From Platanthera guangdongensis (taxonomy: Eukaryota > Streptophyta > Magnoliopsida > Asparagales > Orchidaceae), in contig CM077161.1 of assembly GCA_039583875.1 (NCBI GenBank), positions 66,159,885 to 66,223,884 of the forward strand: a stretch of 64,000 nt of DNA, in the 5' to 3' direction. This document shows positions 1-11,177 of this stretch, in pieces. The notes beneath the pieces were generated by a model. That model searched no databases and was not told the DNA's origin. It worked only from the letters and a program-made list of their open reading frames with translations. Made by a program: the position numbers and the translations under genes. Position 1 is the first letter of the stretch. Every line of letters begins with the position of its first letter.

Positions 1-1
1 G

Positions 2-1318
2 GGAGGCCAGATCCGGGAGGATATTATGACGGAGGCGCACTGCAGCCGGTATTCTGTACACCCGGGGATCACAAAGATGACGGCTGATTTGGAGAAGACT
101 ATGTTCTGGCCGGGCATGAAGAAGGATGTCACTTACTTCGTGACCCATTGTGAGGCATGTCAGCTAGTGAAGGCGGAGTGCAGGAACCCCGCAGGATTAT
201 TGCAGCCACTCCCGGTGCCGGAGTGGAAGTTTGATGACATAGCCATGGACTTCATACATGGGCTTCCCCGGTCTCGGACAGGGAACGACTCGATCTGGGT
301 AATCGTTGATCGGTTGACCAAGGTGGCTCGATTTATACCGATCAGGAAGGACGATTCAGTGGGTGTACTGGTGCGGAAGTTTGTGGAGCAGTTCATTCGT
401 TATCATGGCGTGCCCAGGACGATAGTGTCGGATCGGGATGGCCGGTTCACCTCCAGGGAGTGGAGATCCGTGCAAGCTTACTTAGGCACGCGATTGACCT
501 TCAGCACTGCATTTCATCCCCAGACAGACGGGCAGACAGAACGCACCAACCGAACGCTGGAAGACCTCTTGAGGCTATGCATTTTGGACCGCGGGGAACC
601 GTGGGAGAAACTCTTACCCCTGGTCGAGTTCTCCTATAACAACAGCTACCAGTCCAGCATCAGGATGGCGCCTTACAAAGCCTTGTACGGGAGGAGATGC
701 CGGACCCCGCTTTCTTGGGTTCAGAACGAAGATCCGAAGGTGTTGGGATCAGAGTTTGTTGAAGACACCGAGGCACAGGTGAGGCTGATCAGAGATAGGA
801 TGCTAGAGGCGCAGAGCAGACAGGCTAAGTACTATGACGCTCGGCATCGGCAGGTGGAGTTCCAGGTGGGGGACCGGGTGTTTCTGAAGATCCGGCCCAT
901 GCATGGAGTCTCGCGGGTGCATGGTCGGAGGAAGAAGCTCAGCCCTAGGTACATGGGCCCTTATAGGATCCTGGAGCGGATCGGACCCCTAGCCTACCGG
1001 CTGGAGTTACCACCAGAGCTGGAAGCGCTGCACGACGTCTTCCATATTTCTTCGTTGAGGAGGGCTCTGCTACGCCCGGAGCAGCAGATTTTGACCACCG
1101 AAGGGCCGGTAGCTTCAGACCGGTCGGTTCGTTTGGAGCCAGTGAGGATCGACGACCGAGGAGTACGGGTCTTGCGACGCAAGAAGGTCCCACTAGTCAA
1201 GGTCCTGTGGAGGAACCACGGCCAGGAGGAGCATACCTGGGAGCCGCAGGACCTGATGCGACAAAGATACCCCGAGCTATTCAGTCAGGTATACCTCTCA
1301 GACCCCTCAAGATGTTAA
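2..1318 (+). pseudogene. Element A: integrase and chromodomain end of a Ty3/gypsy chromovirus pol (truncated by window start)
   Basis: The frame is open from the first bases of the window to a stop at 1318, so this is the 3' part of a larger pol polyprotein. Seen in order: an HHCC integrase zinc finger (His near HCSRYSVHP, Cys pair in HCEACQ), an integrase core with the DDE residues (Asp in AMDFIHG, Asp in SDRDGRF, Glu in [10 protein letters not shown]), and a C-terminal chromodomain-like segment ending in HTWEPQDLMRQRYPELF. Integrase joins the cDNA to host DNA; chromodomains of this lineage bias insertion toward heterochromatin. Gag, protease and RT lie outside the window. No internal stop is seen in this part. 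The layout fits the Tekay/Del group. It is listed as pseudogene only because the element is incomplete here and its 3' LTR is split by element B. Confidence 0.9.
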
Positions 1319-1583
1319 TTTATTTTTCCTGCTTTAAATTTACTAAGGGCTGCTCTAGGCAGATAGAGGCTTATCTTTTGTTTATTGGGGGCTTATCCTT
1401 GTTTATTGGGATCTTGGTTTGCCGATTGGGCGAAATGGTCTTAGATCTAAGTTTTCCCGTAAAACCTAATTTAACAAACAAGGCGTCATGATGGGATGTT
1501 ACAAGGCTCTTTCCTTCGGTAGTAAGTCCCGTAGGCCCAACCTTGATTTCGGGGACGAAATCTTTGTTTTGTTTATTGGGATT
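1319..1583 (+). other. Element A 3' untranslated region with conserved hairpin before the LTR
   Basis: This non-coding stretch separates the pol stop from the LTR start. It holds the hairpin at 1545-1562 (arms GATTTCG and CGAAATC, loop GGGA), the counterpart of a hairpin next to the polypurine tract of element B. A good polypurine tract is not visible directly before 1584, so it has probably decayed. An 11-bp inverted copy of the LTR start (GGGATGTTACA) lies at 1493-1503. Confidence 0.6.
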
Positions 1584-4062
1584 TGTAACATCCCATTTCC
1601 AACTAGACCCCTAGGAGTGGTTTTGTCCATGACTAGGTCATGACAAACCCTAGGAAGCCAGAAATGGGCCAAGAGATAGGAGACAAAATGTGGAAAATCA
1701 TCATGGTCTGCAAATAGTAGAACTCTGAACAATGGTTTAGGATGACCATGGGCTACACCTTAACCCCAAGACCCTACCACAACACCCCTAATACCTTGGA
1801 GGCCCATTAGAGCCAAAAGGACCCATTAGGGTCAACCCAAGAGGCCCAGTTGACCAAGGTCAACCCTAGCCCTAAATGGGTCAAACTAGCCTACTTAGGG
1901 TCAACTGACCTACTCCTAGCCTAGAGGACCCCACCTATGCCCTCCTAACCCTAAAGTGAGGTCAATGGGTTACTAAGGACACATTGGGGTCAGCCCTAGG
2001 GGCCAGGTTGACCCAAGTCAACTCAAGCCCCTAATCTGGTCAAAGTGCCCTTACTAAGGGTATGTGACCTCCAGAGGGCAGGGTAACCCTACATAACCCT
2101 ACCTAGACCCTAGGGGAATCCAATGGGTCACCCAGGACCCATAGGGGTCAACCCAATTGGTCATGTTGACCCAAGTCAACTCTAGCCCTAGATGGTCAAA
2201 ATGCCCTTGCCAAGGGACAGGAGACCACCAAGAGGCCCAACCAACCCTATCCAAGTAACCCTAGACCTTAGGGGAAGCCAATGGGCCACTGAAAACCCAA
2301 TGGGGTCAACCCAGATGGTCAAATTGGCCCAGGTCAACCCTCATTTAGGTCAAGTCAAACCTAGCCCAAAAAGGGCTAACCCAAGCCCAAGCCACTTCTC
2401 CCTTAGGCTAACCCCACCCTCATGACCATCATAATCAAGTGGGCTGCATTTAGCTTGTGAGGTTGACTAGTCAACCCGAGGTGACTAGGAGAGAGAAAGG
2501 AGCTCCCCTCCATGATAATGGAGGAGAGAGAAATTGAGGAAGAGGAAGGGGAAGTGGAAGGCCGGCCAAGGGAGGCTAACAGCCACCATTTATGGCTGCA
2601 ATCAACTCCTCTAGGGGAGAGGAGTTGATTCCAGCCGTTTCCCGGCCACCAAGGGATGGGTTCAGCCCCCCCTCCACTCTACCCGAGCCACACCTTTAAT
2701 GGTGTTAATGGTCATTGAAGAACCAGCCTCCCCTCTCCCCCATTTGCCATTTAAACACCATCAGGGGGCCAAGCGGATCACTTTAGAGCGTTTACCTGGA
2801 GGAGACGAGCCATTCCACTGTGCTGTTGCAGAAGCCGAGCGCCGCCGCCGTCGTCAATGGCATCCCGCCGCTCCTCTCGCATCCAGGCCGCCAGGAAGGT
2901 CCTCCTCCTCTCCTTAACTCGCGGGTAGATCTTAGGACTCTTAAGGTTTAAGTTTCGGGCTCAATTGAGCCCGATCAAATCCAGGATTCCTCATGGTTTC
3001 GGCAAGAATTCCTCTTGCTATAACCGCCGGAAAACTCCTCTCCGGCGGCAGAGCCGCCGCCTGGCGATAGCCACCACCTCAACGGAGGTGTTGGTGGCGG
3101 TGGCCGGCCGGGGAAGGGGCTGGATCGCCGGCGGCAAGGCTTGGAAATCGCTCCAGGCGGGACGAATCGCAGCCGTCGGCTCAACGAAGACGATGACCAG
3201 ATGCCGTTGATCCCTGCGCCAAGATTCGTGCTGCATCAGGATTAAACTATAGGAAATTAATTATATTTATTTCATTCTGTCACAATTTTGTCATTTAATG
3301 TTTTAAATATTTAAAAATAGTTAGAGGCTCTGTATGAGGAAATTATCAACACATGATTTGTATCCCTTTCTGTCTACTTTATTTTAAAATTGGTTTGAAC
3401 CAATTTAGGCTCCTGGTTTGATCAGGGCACCCATTTTGGTGGGACATACCCTTAGGGCTAGGCAGTCATTAAACTGAGTGCCCACACTTCATCCCTAGCC
3501 CAAATCAGTTGAAATTGTTATGGGGAGTCTATCCTAGCTAAACCTAGGGCCTGTCCAAAAATGGGAATTTTTGGAGAAACTATTTCTATAGTTTTTATAA
3601 ACATTTAATAATTATTAAATAAATTAAATAGGTGCCCTAAACACCTCAAAACCCTCCCAAATTTTGGTGAGTGGTCCCTGGGTTCAATTTAGGTATCTGT
3701 ATAAAATTTCATTTAATTTGGATGTGTTTTGAATAGGTTTTGACCCAACCCTAACTATACCTTAATATGGGCATTTTGGTCAAAAGGTGCACTTTTGATT
3801 TTGAGTGACCAAATCACCTCAACAGAGACTGAAATTTGGGTCACTGACTTGTTATAGCACTTGTCACCTCCCCATGGAATATGGGATAGAGAGGAATAGA
3901 TTTGCCCTAAGTTCCTAGGTCAAACCCTAAGGAGGGACCTTTTGGCCTTGTGAAGGGTATGAGTCCTAAACACCTTGGATGAACTCCAAATTTTGCAAGG
4001 AGGTTCCTAGGATATATAAAACCCTCTGTTAAAAATATTAGCAAATTGTGAAAATGGTAGGG
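1584..4062 (+). repeat. Element A 3' LTR, first part (interrupted by element B)
   Basis: The LTR begins TGTAACATCCC, the usual start of this chromovirus group, 266 bp after the pol stop. The sequence up to 4062 ends in TAGGG, the target duplication of element B, and the LTR resumes at 13820. From about 1750 to 2450 there are many irregular short repeats of the type GTCAACCC, CTAGCCCTA and GGGTCA. A GC-rich block lies at 2820-3220, and 3240-4062 is AT-rich with nothing recognised. The small ORFs here show no coding signature. Removing B gives an LTR of about 5.3 kb. Confidence 0.8.
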
Positions 4063-5059
4063 TGTAACAACCCCATCCGTTCATATGATATATTCTAGAA
4101 GGTCCGGCCGGGGCCCCACAGGATATACCACAAAACAGTCGGTGAAGGTACAGGATGATACCAGAGCAGCGCATCGCACCTATCATAAACATTCTAGCGG
4201 AAGCCTGAACTACTAGAACTCCTCATGACTGTCCAAATATAAACCCCACATTTTATATAGAGATAGGAATGTCTTACAACATGTATAAAGTCTTGGCCTT
4301 ATGGCCTTACAGGGCTTTCATGCAGTGGCCTAAACATATTGGCGCGCAGGCCGGCCACAAAAAGAAAACACTCAAAAGAACATTAGCCTTCGAGGGCTAG
4401 CAGTAGCAACAGCACCAGCAGGAGCATCAACCTCTATGCGACCCGCTCGGCTCTCCAGCACCTGTGCAAGGACAATCCACCCAACGGTGGCAAACAAAAG
4501 CAACGGTCAGCGTTCAGCTGACCAAATTATAACGACCCTACCCCTCCTCTCGGGGCAGCGGTATTTTCCCTGCAGGCATATCATAGCACAAGTATGGCAA
4601 GCTATATCATCAAAGGTGCTTTCACGCACACAAGCCATCACAACCGTTCGCCGCCCGGCCCAACGGTCCGTGCACTCAGGGCACATTCTTGGTGTTCTGG
4701 CAACCTCTTGCCCACCACCGTATCAGGGTTATCACCCAACGGTAACACTCTTGAGCATTTACTCCATGGCGTGCAGCCGGAGTTAGTCCTCGGACACCGG
4801 GATGGCCCGTAGCCCCCCTTTGTGTCATGGCGCGCAGGCCGAAGACTCTTGCTATGCGCTCCAACAGACTGCACTTTTGGTCTCACGTCAGACGGACATA
4901 GCGCAGGTCGGATCCTCCACCCCCCCGTTGCTCAAATCGCCTTGCCCTTTCCGCGTGCAGCGTACTCATGGCTATATCAAAGGCGCGGGTCGGTCTCACC
5001 AATCCTGTTCCTGGCATTCAAGCCTGGGTAATTCACGATACCCATTTCCTCACGGCGAC

Positions 5060-5335
5060 AGCGGGTCTTTCCTGGGCGCACCAGTACTTCCTGTAATTCC
5101 CGTCACAGGTGGACACCGCAAATTACAAATGTCAGGGGTCTTTCCTGGGCACACCAGTACTTCCTGTGACTCACTCCACAGGTGGACACCCTATGACATC
5201 AAGCATCACAAAAAGGGCCTTTCCTGGTCCCACCAGTACTTCCTGTGCCTCATCCACAGGTTGGACCCAAAAGCAGCACAAGGCTATTTTCCTGGGCTAC
5301 CACCCCAGTACTTCCTGCTACTCCTTTTCGCAGGC
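5060..5335. repeat. Minisatellite in element B 3' LTR (about 4 units of 70-77 bp)
   Basis: Four imperfect units share TTTCCTGGGC, CACCAGTACTTCCTG and CACAGGTGGACACC. The same block occurs in the other LTR of B at 12393-12668. A three-unit version in the opposite orientation is in the LTR of element F (about 59460-59700), so the minisatellite is a family trait. Confidence 0.8.
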
Positions 5336-5917
5336 ATAACCCGTAGACTCCTTAACACTACACGTTTATCACGGAGTCTTCTCCGATTCGTATGCAACAT
5401 CACCAATCCAGACCAACCTGTCCAGATGGGCTTCACACAGCATGCCTATTCCGTACTCATTTCCGGATCTATATGCAATACCAAGGGGATTTCAAGCATC
5501 CACCTAAATGACTCCCAAAAGCAGCCACCGCTTGGTGGGGGAATCAAAAGATATGCCAAAACAGAAGCCTTCACATGGCTAGGAAGAAAAGTCGTTACCC
5601 TTGACGATCGTTTCGGTGCCATGGCTTGAAAGCTTGCTTGCAAGACTCGCAAGAGCGTTCCCTCCGCAACGCTGGCTTCGGACCTCTCACCGGTAAACCA
5701 CAGCACCACCAACAGCAGCCCCCTTCCCTTCTTCCTCCTCCTTTCTCTCTCTCTTTCTCTCTCTTGAAGAAAGATGAAGGCTAAAGAATATGAGAAATAC
5801 ATCTCTGACTTCGGCCCTTAAGGAAAAAGAAGAAGAGCTTTCAGCCCTTGGATCCAGACTGAAGAAATGGACGGCCACGATTCTGCCAAAAACACACATT
5901 TTGACCCGACACGGCCT

Positions 5918-6443
5918 CGAACACGGCCGTGTGCCTGGCCGTGTGCCTCAAGCGGTGGTCAACCGACTTCCAAACCAGTGACACGCCCACGGGACACGCC
6001 CGTGTCTGTGGCCGTGTACCTGGGGAAAAAAATCCCAAATCATCCCGAGACTTCACACGGCCTGTGACACGCCCGTGTCCCAGGCCGTGTGCCCCGACAC
6101 GGCACAAAGACACGCCCTGTCGAATTCTCTCGGCGGGCTGAGTTCGTCGCCTGATTTGACACGCCCTGTGACACGCCCGTGTCACAGGCCGTGTTCAGCA
6201 CTCGACACCCACTTCTCGACACTCGACGATCGTCGAGCAAAATTCGTCGAGCATGCGACACGGCCTTGGACACGCCCGTGTCCTGGGCCGTGTGCCTCAT
6301 CTCGACGAATCGTCGAGACCAAAGAAAAATCGTCGAGACAAACCCCAATCGTCGACACAACCCGACACGCCCTGCGACACGCCCGTGTCGCAGGCCGTGT
6401 CACCTGACACGCCCTGGGACACGCCCGTGTCCCAGGCCGTGTC
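5918..6443. repeat. Hairpin cluster with covarying arms in element B 3' LTR
   Basis: About seven units of 36-40 bp have outer arms ACACGCC or ACACGGCC and GGCCGTGT around a core GACACGCCCGTGTC. The three bases outside the core differ from unit to unit but stay complementary: GTG/CAC at about 6159-6195, GCG/CGC at 6364-6401, GGG/CCC at 6406-6443. The copy in the 5' LTR is at 13251-13776. Confidence 0.85.
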
Positions 6444-6481
6444 ACCCAAATTTGCCTGTTTCAGAACTTTGGGCTGTTACA

Positions 6482-6519
6482 ATCCTCCCCTCCTACAAGA
6501 AATTTCGTCCTCGAAATTT
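6482..6519 (-). other. Element B polypurine tract and adjoining hairpin
   Basis: On the minus strand GTAGGAGGGGAGGATT lies directly before the LTR start TGTAACAGCCC. This is the expected primer site for plus-strand DNA synthesis. Just upstream (6500-6519) is a hairpin with arms AAATTTCG and CGAAATTT and a four-base loop, matched by a variant in element A. Confidence 0.85.
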
Positions 6520-6599
6520 GGAGACAGGAAAGCAACAGAAACCAGCAAGAAAAAGGGTACAACATATAAAATTTAATGTTACAACTTTTTCGCTACAAC

Positions 6600-9510
6600 T
6601 TACACAAACAGCTCAGGGAACTCTTCTCGCATGGTCTGCTCACGCTCCCATGTCAGTTCTTCACGGCCGCAGTTGTCCCATCGGACTTTCACCATACCGA
6701 CCGTCTTGTTCCGCAACTGTTTCTCGGCTCGATCTTCGATCTGAATGGGTCTAACTCTCGTCGTTAGCCCATACTCCACCGGCACCCGATCATCCGCGAT
6801 CACTTGAGCTGGATCTTTCACGGCCTTCCGAAGCACCGAAATGTGAAAGACATCATGTAACCCAGCCAAGTCCGCCGATAGAGCTAGCCGATAAGCTGCT
6901 TCGCCAATTCGCTCAACCACTTCAAAGGGACCCAAATACCTTGGACTCAACTTTTTCAATCGTCGAATCCTGGAGACACCTTTGAATGGCTTGATCTTCA
7001 AGTAGACCCAATCGCCAACCGCAAACTCAACGTTCCGGTGCTTGGCGTTGTAGTACTTCGCTTGTCGATCTTGAGCAATCAGCAATCTCTCTCGAATCGT
7101 CCGAATGGTTGAGTTTGCTTCATCAAGCTCATTTGGTTTAACAACCCGGGCTTCACCCGCTTCTACCCAAGCCAAGGGGGTACGACACTTCCTTCCATAT
7201 AGGGCTTCATATGGTGCCATCCCAATACTTGCCTGGTAGCTGTTATTATATGCAAACTCGACCATATCGAGATGATCTTCCCATTTCTTTCCGAAGTCAA
7301 GGGCGCACATTCGGAGCATGTCCTCCATTGTTCTGTTGGTACGTTCAGTTTGGCCATCCGTTTGGGGATGAAAGGCCGTACTGAAGGTCAATTTCGTGCC
7401 CAACAGTCGGTGAACGAGTCTCCAATCATTAGACGTAAATCGCCCATCTCGATCACTTACGATGCTTCGAGGAACACCGTGAAGTCGCACAATCTGATCA
7501 ACGTATAACTTTGCCAAACTTTCAACTGAATCCTCCCGCCTGTTCGGGAGAAAATGTGCTACTTTTGTTAGCCGGTCAACTATCACCCAAATGGAATCAT
7601 TTCCTCGCTGCGATCTTGGTAATCCATGAACAAAATCCATGGAAATATCATCAAATTTCCACACTGGGATCGGTAGTGACTTCAAATAACCGCCCGGCTT
7701 TTGGCATTCAGACTTCACCATCGCACATGTTTGGCATTTGGCCACATAAAGGGCAATATCTTTCTTGAGCCCTGGCCACCAAAAGAGCTTTTTCATATCG
7801 TTGAACATCTTTGTGCTCCCGGGGTGAATGGAATACTTCGTATAATGTGCTTCATACATCAGTTCTTCCCTCAGTTTCCCCACATTTGGGACGCACAATC
7901 GCCCTTCTTTTCGCAAAAGACCGTCAATCCAGGTGAACTTGCCTTCTGGCCCTTCAGTCACATAGCGCAAGAGATCTTCATCCAACTCCGTTGCCCGTCG
8001 AACTCGGTCCGCAAGGTCACATTGCACCTCGGTCCAGTTCAAACATGCACTGGTAGTGGAATTCTTGTCAACACAATAGATCTCCAATGCCTCCAATTCC
8101 TGGATAAGACGTTCCTCATGCCTTTGTAACCAATTCGCTCTAGCCGGAACCCGCCGACTTAAGGCATCCGCGACAACATTTCCCTTCCCGGGTGTATAGT
8201 GAATCTCGAAAGTGTAGTCCCCAAGGAACTCCAACCACCTTCGTTGTCGCATGTTCAACTCTTTCTGCTCCAATAGATACTTTAGGCTCTTATGATCGGT
8301 ATAGATCTCCACCTTCACTCCATAAAGGTAGTGCCGCCACAACTTAAGTGCAAAAATCACCGCCGCTAGTTCCAAATCATGGACGGGATAGTTTCGCTCG
8401 TGCACCTTCAGCTGGCGTGAGCCATAAGCAATCACCTTTCCGCTCTGCAGAAGAACGCAGCCTAAACCGCTTCCTGAAGCATCACTATATATTACAAACC
8501 CATCGGTGCCACATGGCGAAGACAACACCGGCGCCGTGGTCAACCGAACCTTCAGCTCTTCAAAAGCTCGTGCGCACTCTGGCGTCCAAACGAACTTCTG
8601 ATCCTTTCGCGTCAGTGTGGTTAGCGGCAAAGCGATCCGCGAGAAGTTCTCCACAAATCTTCTATAGTAGCCCGCAAGTCCAAGGAAACTCCTGACCTCG
8701 GCCACGGAAGACAATATTGGCCATTCTTGTATGGCTTTTATCTTCGCTGGATCCACTGCAATGCCCGCTCCACTCACCACATGGCCCAAAAATGCCACTG
8801 ACGATAGCCAAAACTCGCACTTCGAGAACTTGGCATAGAGCTGATTTTGCCTCAACGTGTTCAACACTAACCGCAAATGAATCTCATGCTCCGCTTTGGA
8901 CTTTGAGTACACCAGGATATCATCAATGAACACTATCACAAACAGATCCAGGTACTCACGAAAAATACGGTGCATCAAATCCATAAACACCGAAGGCGCA
9001 TTACACAATCCAAAGGGCATGACTGTGAACTCATAGTGCCCATAACGCGTTCCAAATGCGGTTTTGGGAATGTCACCTTCCCGAATCCTTAACTGGTAAT
9101 AACCAGACTTCAGGTCCAACTTTGAATAGACGGTCGAGCCCACTAGCTGATCAAATAATTCATCAATCCGAGGTATCAGATACTTATTCTTCTCAGTCAG
9201 CTTATTCAATTCACGGTAGTCTATACACAACCGTAACCCACCATCTTTCTTCTTTACAAAAAGCACAGGCGCGCTCCAAGGTGACATACTTGGGCGGATA
9301 TAGCCTTGCTCTAACATTTCTTGTAGTTGAACCTTCAACTCCGCCATCTCTTTAGGCGCAACGCGATATGGCGAACGGGCCACTGGTTTCGCACCTGGCA
9401 CCAACTCAATTGTGAAGTCAATCTCCCGCTGGGGTGGTAGCCCAGGGAGATCTGCGGGAAACACATCAGCAAATTCTGCCACAATCGGAACCTCACACAA
9501 AGTGGCCTTA
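6600..9510 (-). CDS. Element B pol: reverse transcriptase, RNase H, integrase, chromodomain
   Basis: This is a single open frame of more than 950 codons to the stop at 6600. Seen in order: an RT start ([20 protein letters not shown]), RT fingers and palm ([26 protein letters not shown]), the catalytic motif FIDDILVYS, a Ty3-type RNase H ([15 protein letters not shown], ending [20 protein letters not shown]), an HHCC zinc finger ([17 protein letters not shown]), an integrase core ([24 protein letters not shown]), and a chromodomain-like tail ending [18 protein letters not shown]. The open frame extends upstream to 9818, but that extra part is an out-of-frame reading of the protease region. The true join is near 9490-9520, where a net one-base loss shifts the frame relative to the protease. 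In elements C and F protease and RT share one frame, so this is a lesion in B. Confidence 0.92.
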
Positions 9511-9963
9511 GGCCAACAGCCTGAATTAGTGCAAAGTAACACTCCGCACCCTTCCGAACAGCTTTGACTACCTGGAGTGCAGACATCAACGTCCCGCCTA
9601 CTCCTCGCATACCCGCGAACTTGGTCTCCTGTTCGGTATTCTGGCCCAACGTGATTTCTTTGGACTGGCAATCGATCATAGCATGCTGCTCCGCAAGCCA
9701 ATCCATCCCAAAAATCACATCGAATTCCGAGATTGGCAAAACAAATGCGGATAAACAAAAATCCCGACTTCCTACTTGAACCGCCACATCGCAAGCTTGA
9801 TCCGCAAGCATCCAACAACCATTCGGCAACACCACTCTGACGCTATCTGCCTTTGCACGACTGGGTATCCCAAGCCGCGTAAGAAACTCACTCGACAGAA
9901 AAGAATGCGATGCACCTGTATCAAACAGTGCTCGCGCCAGCGTGTCCCGAACCATCACAAAGC
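9490..9963 (-). pseudogene. Element B aspartic protease domain (second exon start), frameshifted from RT
   Basis: The frame encodes ARALFDTGASHSFLS, with the retropepsin active-site motif DTG, followed by [20 protein letters not shown], typical of chromovirus proteases. It cleaves Gag-Pol in virus-like particles. The frame joins gag only if the 91-nt intron-like segment 9964-10054 is removed. At its other end the frame runs on uselessly to 9335 because of a one-base net deletion near 9490-9520, so protease and RT are not translated together in this copy. Confidence 0.85.
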
Positions 9964-10054
9964 CTATGACAAACATGTCACACACACAAACCACAAACAT
10001 AGGGGTACTAAGCTAAGCATACAAACAATAGCATATGCAAAACTAAACTCATAC
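9964..10054 (-). other. Candidate spliceosomal intron at the gag-protease joint of element B (91 nt)
   Basis: On the minus strand the segment begins GTATGAG and ends GTCATAG. Removing it keeps gag and protease in one frame, while reading through it hits a stop after about 15 extra residues. Equivalent segments with GT...AG ends at the same codon position are seen in element C (79 nt) and element F (92 nt). Confidence 0.7.
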
Positions 10055-11177
10055 CTGTGACCACGTCACTCTGCTTGATGGCCTCCTGCAGGCCAAGATT
10101 GTAGACCCGGGGTTGCGCTTGCGAGGCAGAAGAATCCACCACCGCTTTTCCTTTCTCCGCATAAGATGCTCCCGCCTTCTTTTCACTCTTTGGCGGCATC
10201 CGACAATCTCGCGCAATATGCCCCATCCGACCACAATTGAAGCAGGTACGAGTTTCTGGCTTAGAGGTTGCCCCTGATGTTGCTCCCGATGCAACTGATG
10301 AAGGAGCTTGTCCACTAGACTTGGACTTCTTGCACCATCTCTTCTTATAAAATGACTTTCCCGATCGGGGCGCCTTCCACTCTGGCTGCGTCATTACCAA
10401 CGCTCTCTTCCCCTGCACCCTCTTCATATCTTTTTCCAACGCGGTCGCAGTGTCAACCAACGCTTGGAAACCCTGGTTCACCGAACTAGACACAAGGAAC
10501 CTCAACTCGTCCCTCAGTCCTTCATAGAACCTATTAGTCTTCCTCTGCTCATCAGCAAAAATCGAACCCGCATACCGCCCCAAGCGAGTAAACTCATGCA
10601 GGTACGCGTCAACACTGCCATCACCTTGAGTCAACCGTTGGAATTCATTTTCCATGGCTATCCGTTGAGCCACAGGAAGGTGCTTCGCTAGGAAGAGCCG
10701 GGAGAATTCTTCCATCGACACTTGGGTTAACGGACGACCCGCCAAATGATGCAGCTCCACCTCATCCCACCATAAACGCGCTTCTCCTTCAAGCAAGAAG
10801 GTGGCTAAGGTAACCTTCTGATGTTCCGCCGTGCCTATCGCCGTCATCACTCGCTTGACGCGCGACAACCAATCCTCAGCCTGCGTCGGGGTTCCCGCTC
10901 CCGAAAACGTAGGCGGATGGAAACTCATAAACCGTGTTAGCTGCTTCTCAGCCGCTCGAGGAACCACTTCCACGACAGGTTCAGGCCCTGCCACCACATG
11001 TTCTGTCCTCACAGCCGCTTGTTCTTGCCTCGGTGGCTGACCTTGGATCATAGTAAACAAGGCCTCCGCAACTAAACGGACATGTTCTGCAGACGGTGGA
11101 GGTGTAGGCACTGCAGCTGGTGCCGTACTTTCATCGGAACGCTGGGGCTCAGACTGCCCAGCTCCACTCCGTGTCAC
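10055..11177 (-). CDS. Element B gag (nucleocapsid/capsid polyprotein)
   Basis: The open frame has about 374 codons before the candidate intron. Seen: a Pro/Gln-rich start (VPTPPPSAEHVRLVAEA), the retrotransposon gag capsid region (AEDWLSRVKRVMTAI, ARLWWDEVELHHLAGRPLTQ, EFTRLGRYAGSIF, TNRFYEGLRDELRFLVSS), a basic stretch, and one CCHC zinc knuckle (CFNCGRMGHIARDC) near residue 310. Gag forms the particle and binds RNA. The coding-like sequence reaches 11177, where the first codon is GTG; the nearest in-frame ATG is about 40 codons further in. The bases just before (ACCTTTAG, then GTGAC) look like a splice acceptor and recur in C and F, so the real start may be in an upstream exon. Confidence 0.9.

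Larger units (their letters stand above)
4063..6481 (-). repeat. Element B 3' LTR
   Basis: On the minus strand it starts TGTAACAGCCC (6481) and ends GGGGTTGTTACA (4063). In element sense it holds a cluster of GTGTC/GACAC hairpins (5918-6443), TCGTCGA motifs (about 6210-6360), a CT/GA-rich run (5740-5765), a minisatellite (5060-5335), and a TATA-like TATATAAAA at 4251-4260, about 190 bp from the LTR end. The 275-codon open frame at 4802-5629 on the plus strand exists in both LTR copies but is antisense to the element and resembles no known protein. Confidence 0.95.

Noticed and set aside
1493..1503. GGGATGTTACA as the end of another LTR
   Set aside because: It inverts the LTR start of A, but no matching LTR start or target duplication was found nearby.
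1740..2450. Telomere-like CCCTAAA or CCCTAG blocks
   Set aside because: The copies are scattered and degenerate, mixed with GTCAACC motifs, and not in tandem. This is LTR low-complexity sequence.
2820..3220. A GC-rich block that might be a host exon
   Set aside because: Frames are short on both strands, no splice-bounded coding pattern is seen, and it lies inside the LTR of element A.
4802..5629. A 275-codon open frame on the plus strand, present again at 12135-12962
   Set aside because: It is antisense within the LTR of element B. Its conservation only reflects the near identity of the two LTRs, and it shows no protein family pattern.
5841..6445. Overlapping Arg-Pro-Thr-Cys-rich frames on both strands
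   Set aside because: They are translations of the GTGTC/GACAC hairpin cluster in the LTR.
9490..9520. A programmed frameshift between protease and RT in B
   Set aside because: Elements C and F have protease and RT in one frame, so a mutation in B is the simpler reading.
9511..9818. The upstream 100 codons of the long B pol frame as real protein
   Set aside because: They overlap the protease in another frame and have no recognisable motif. The protease motif DTG is in the other frame.
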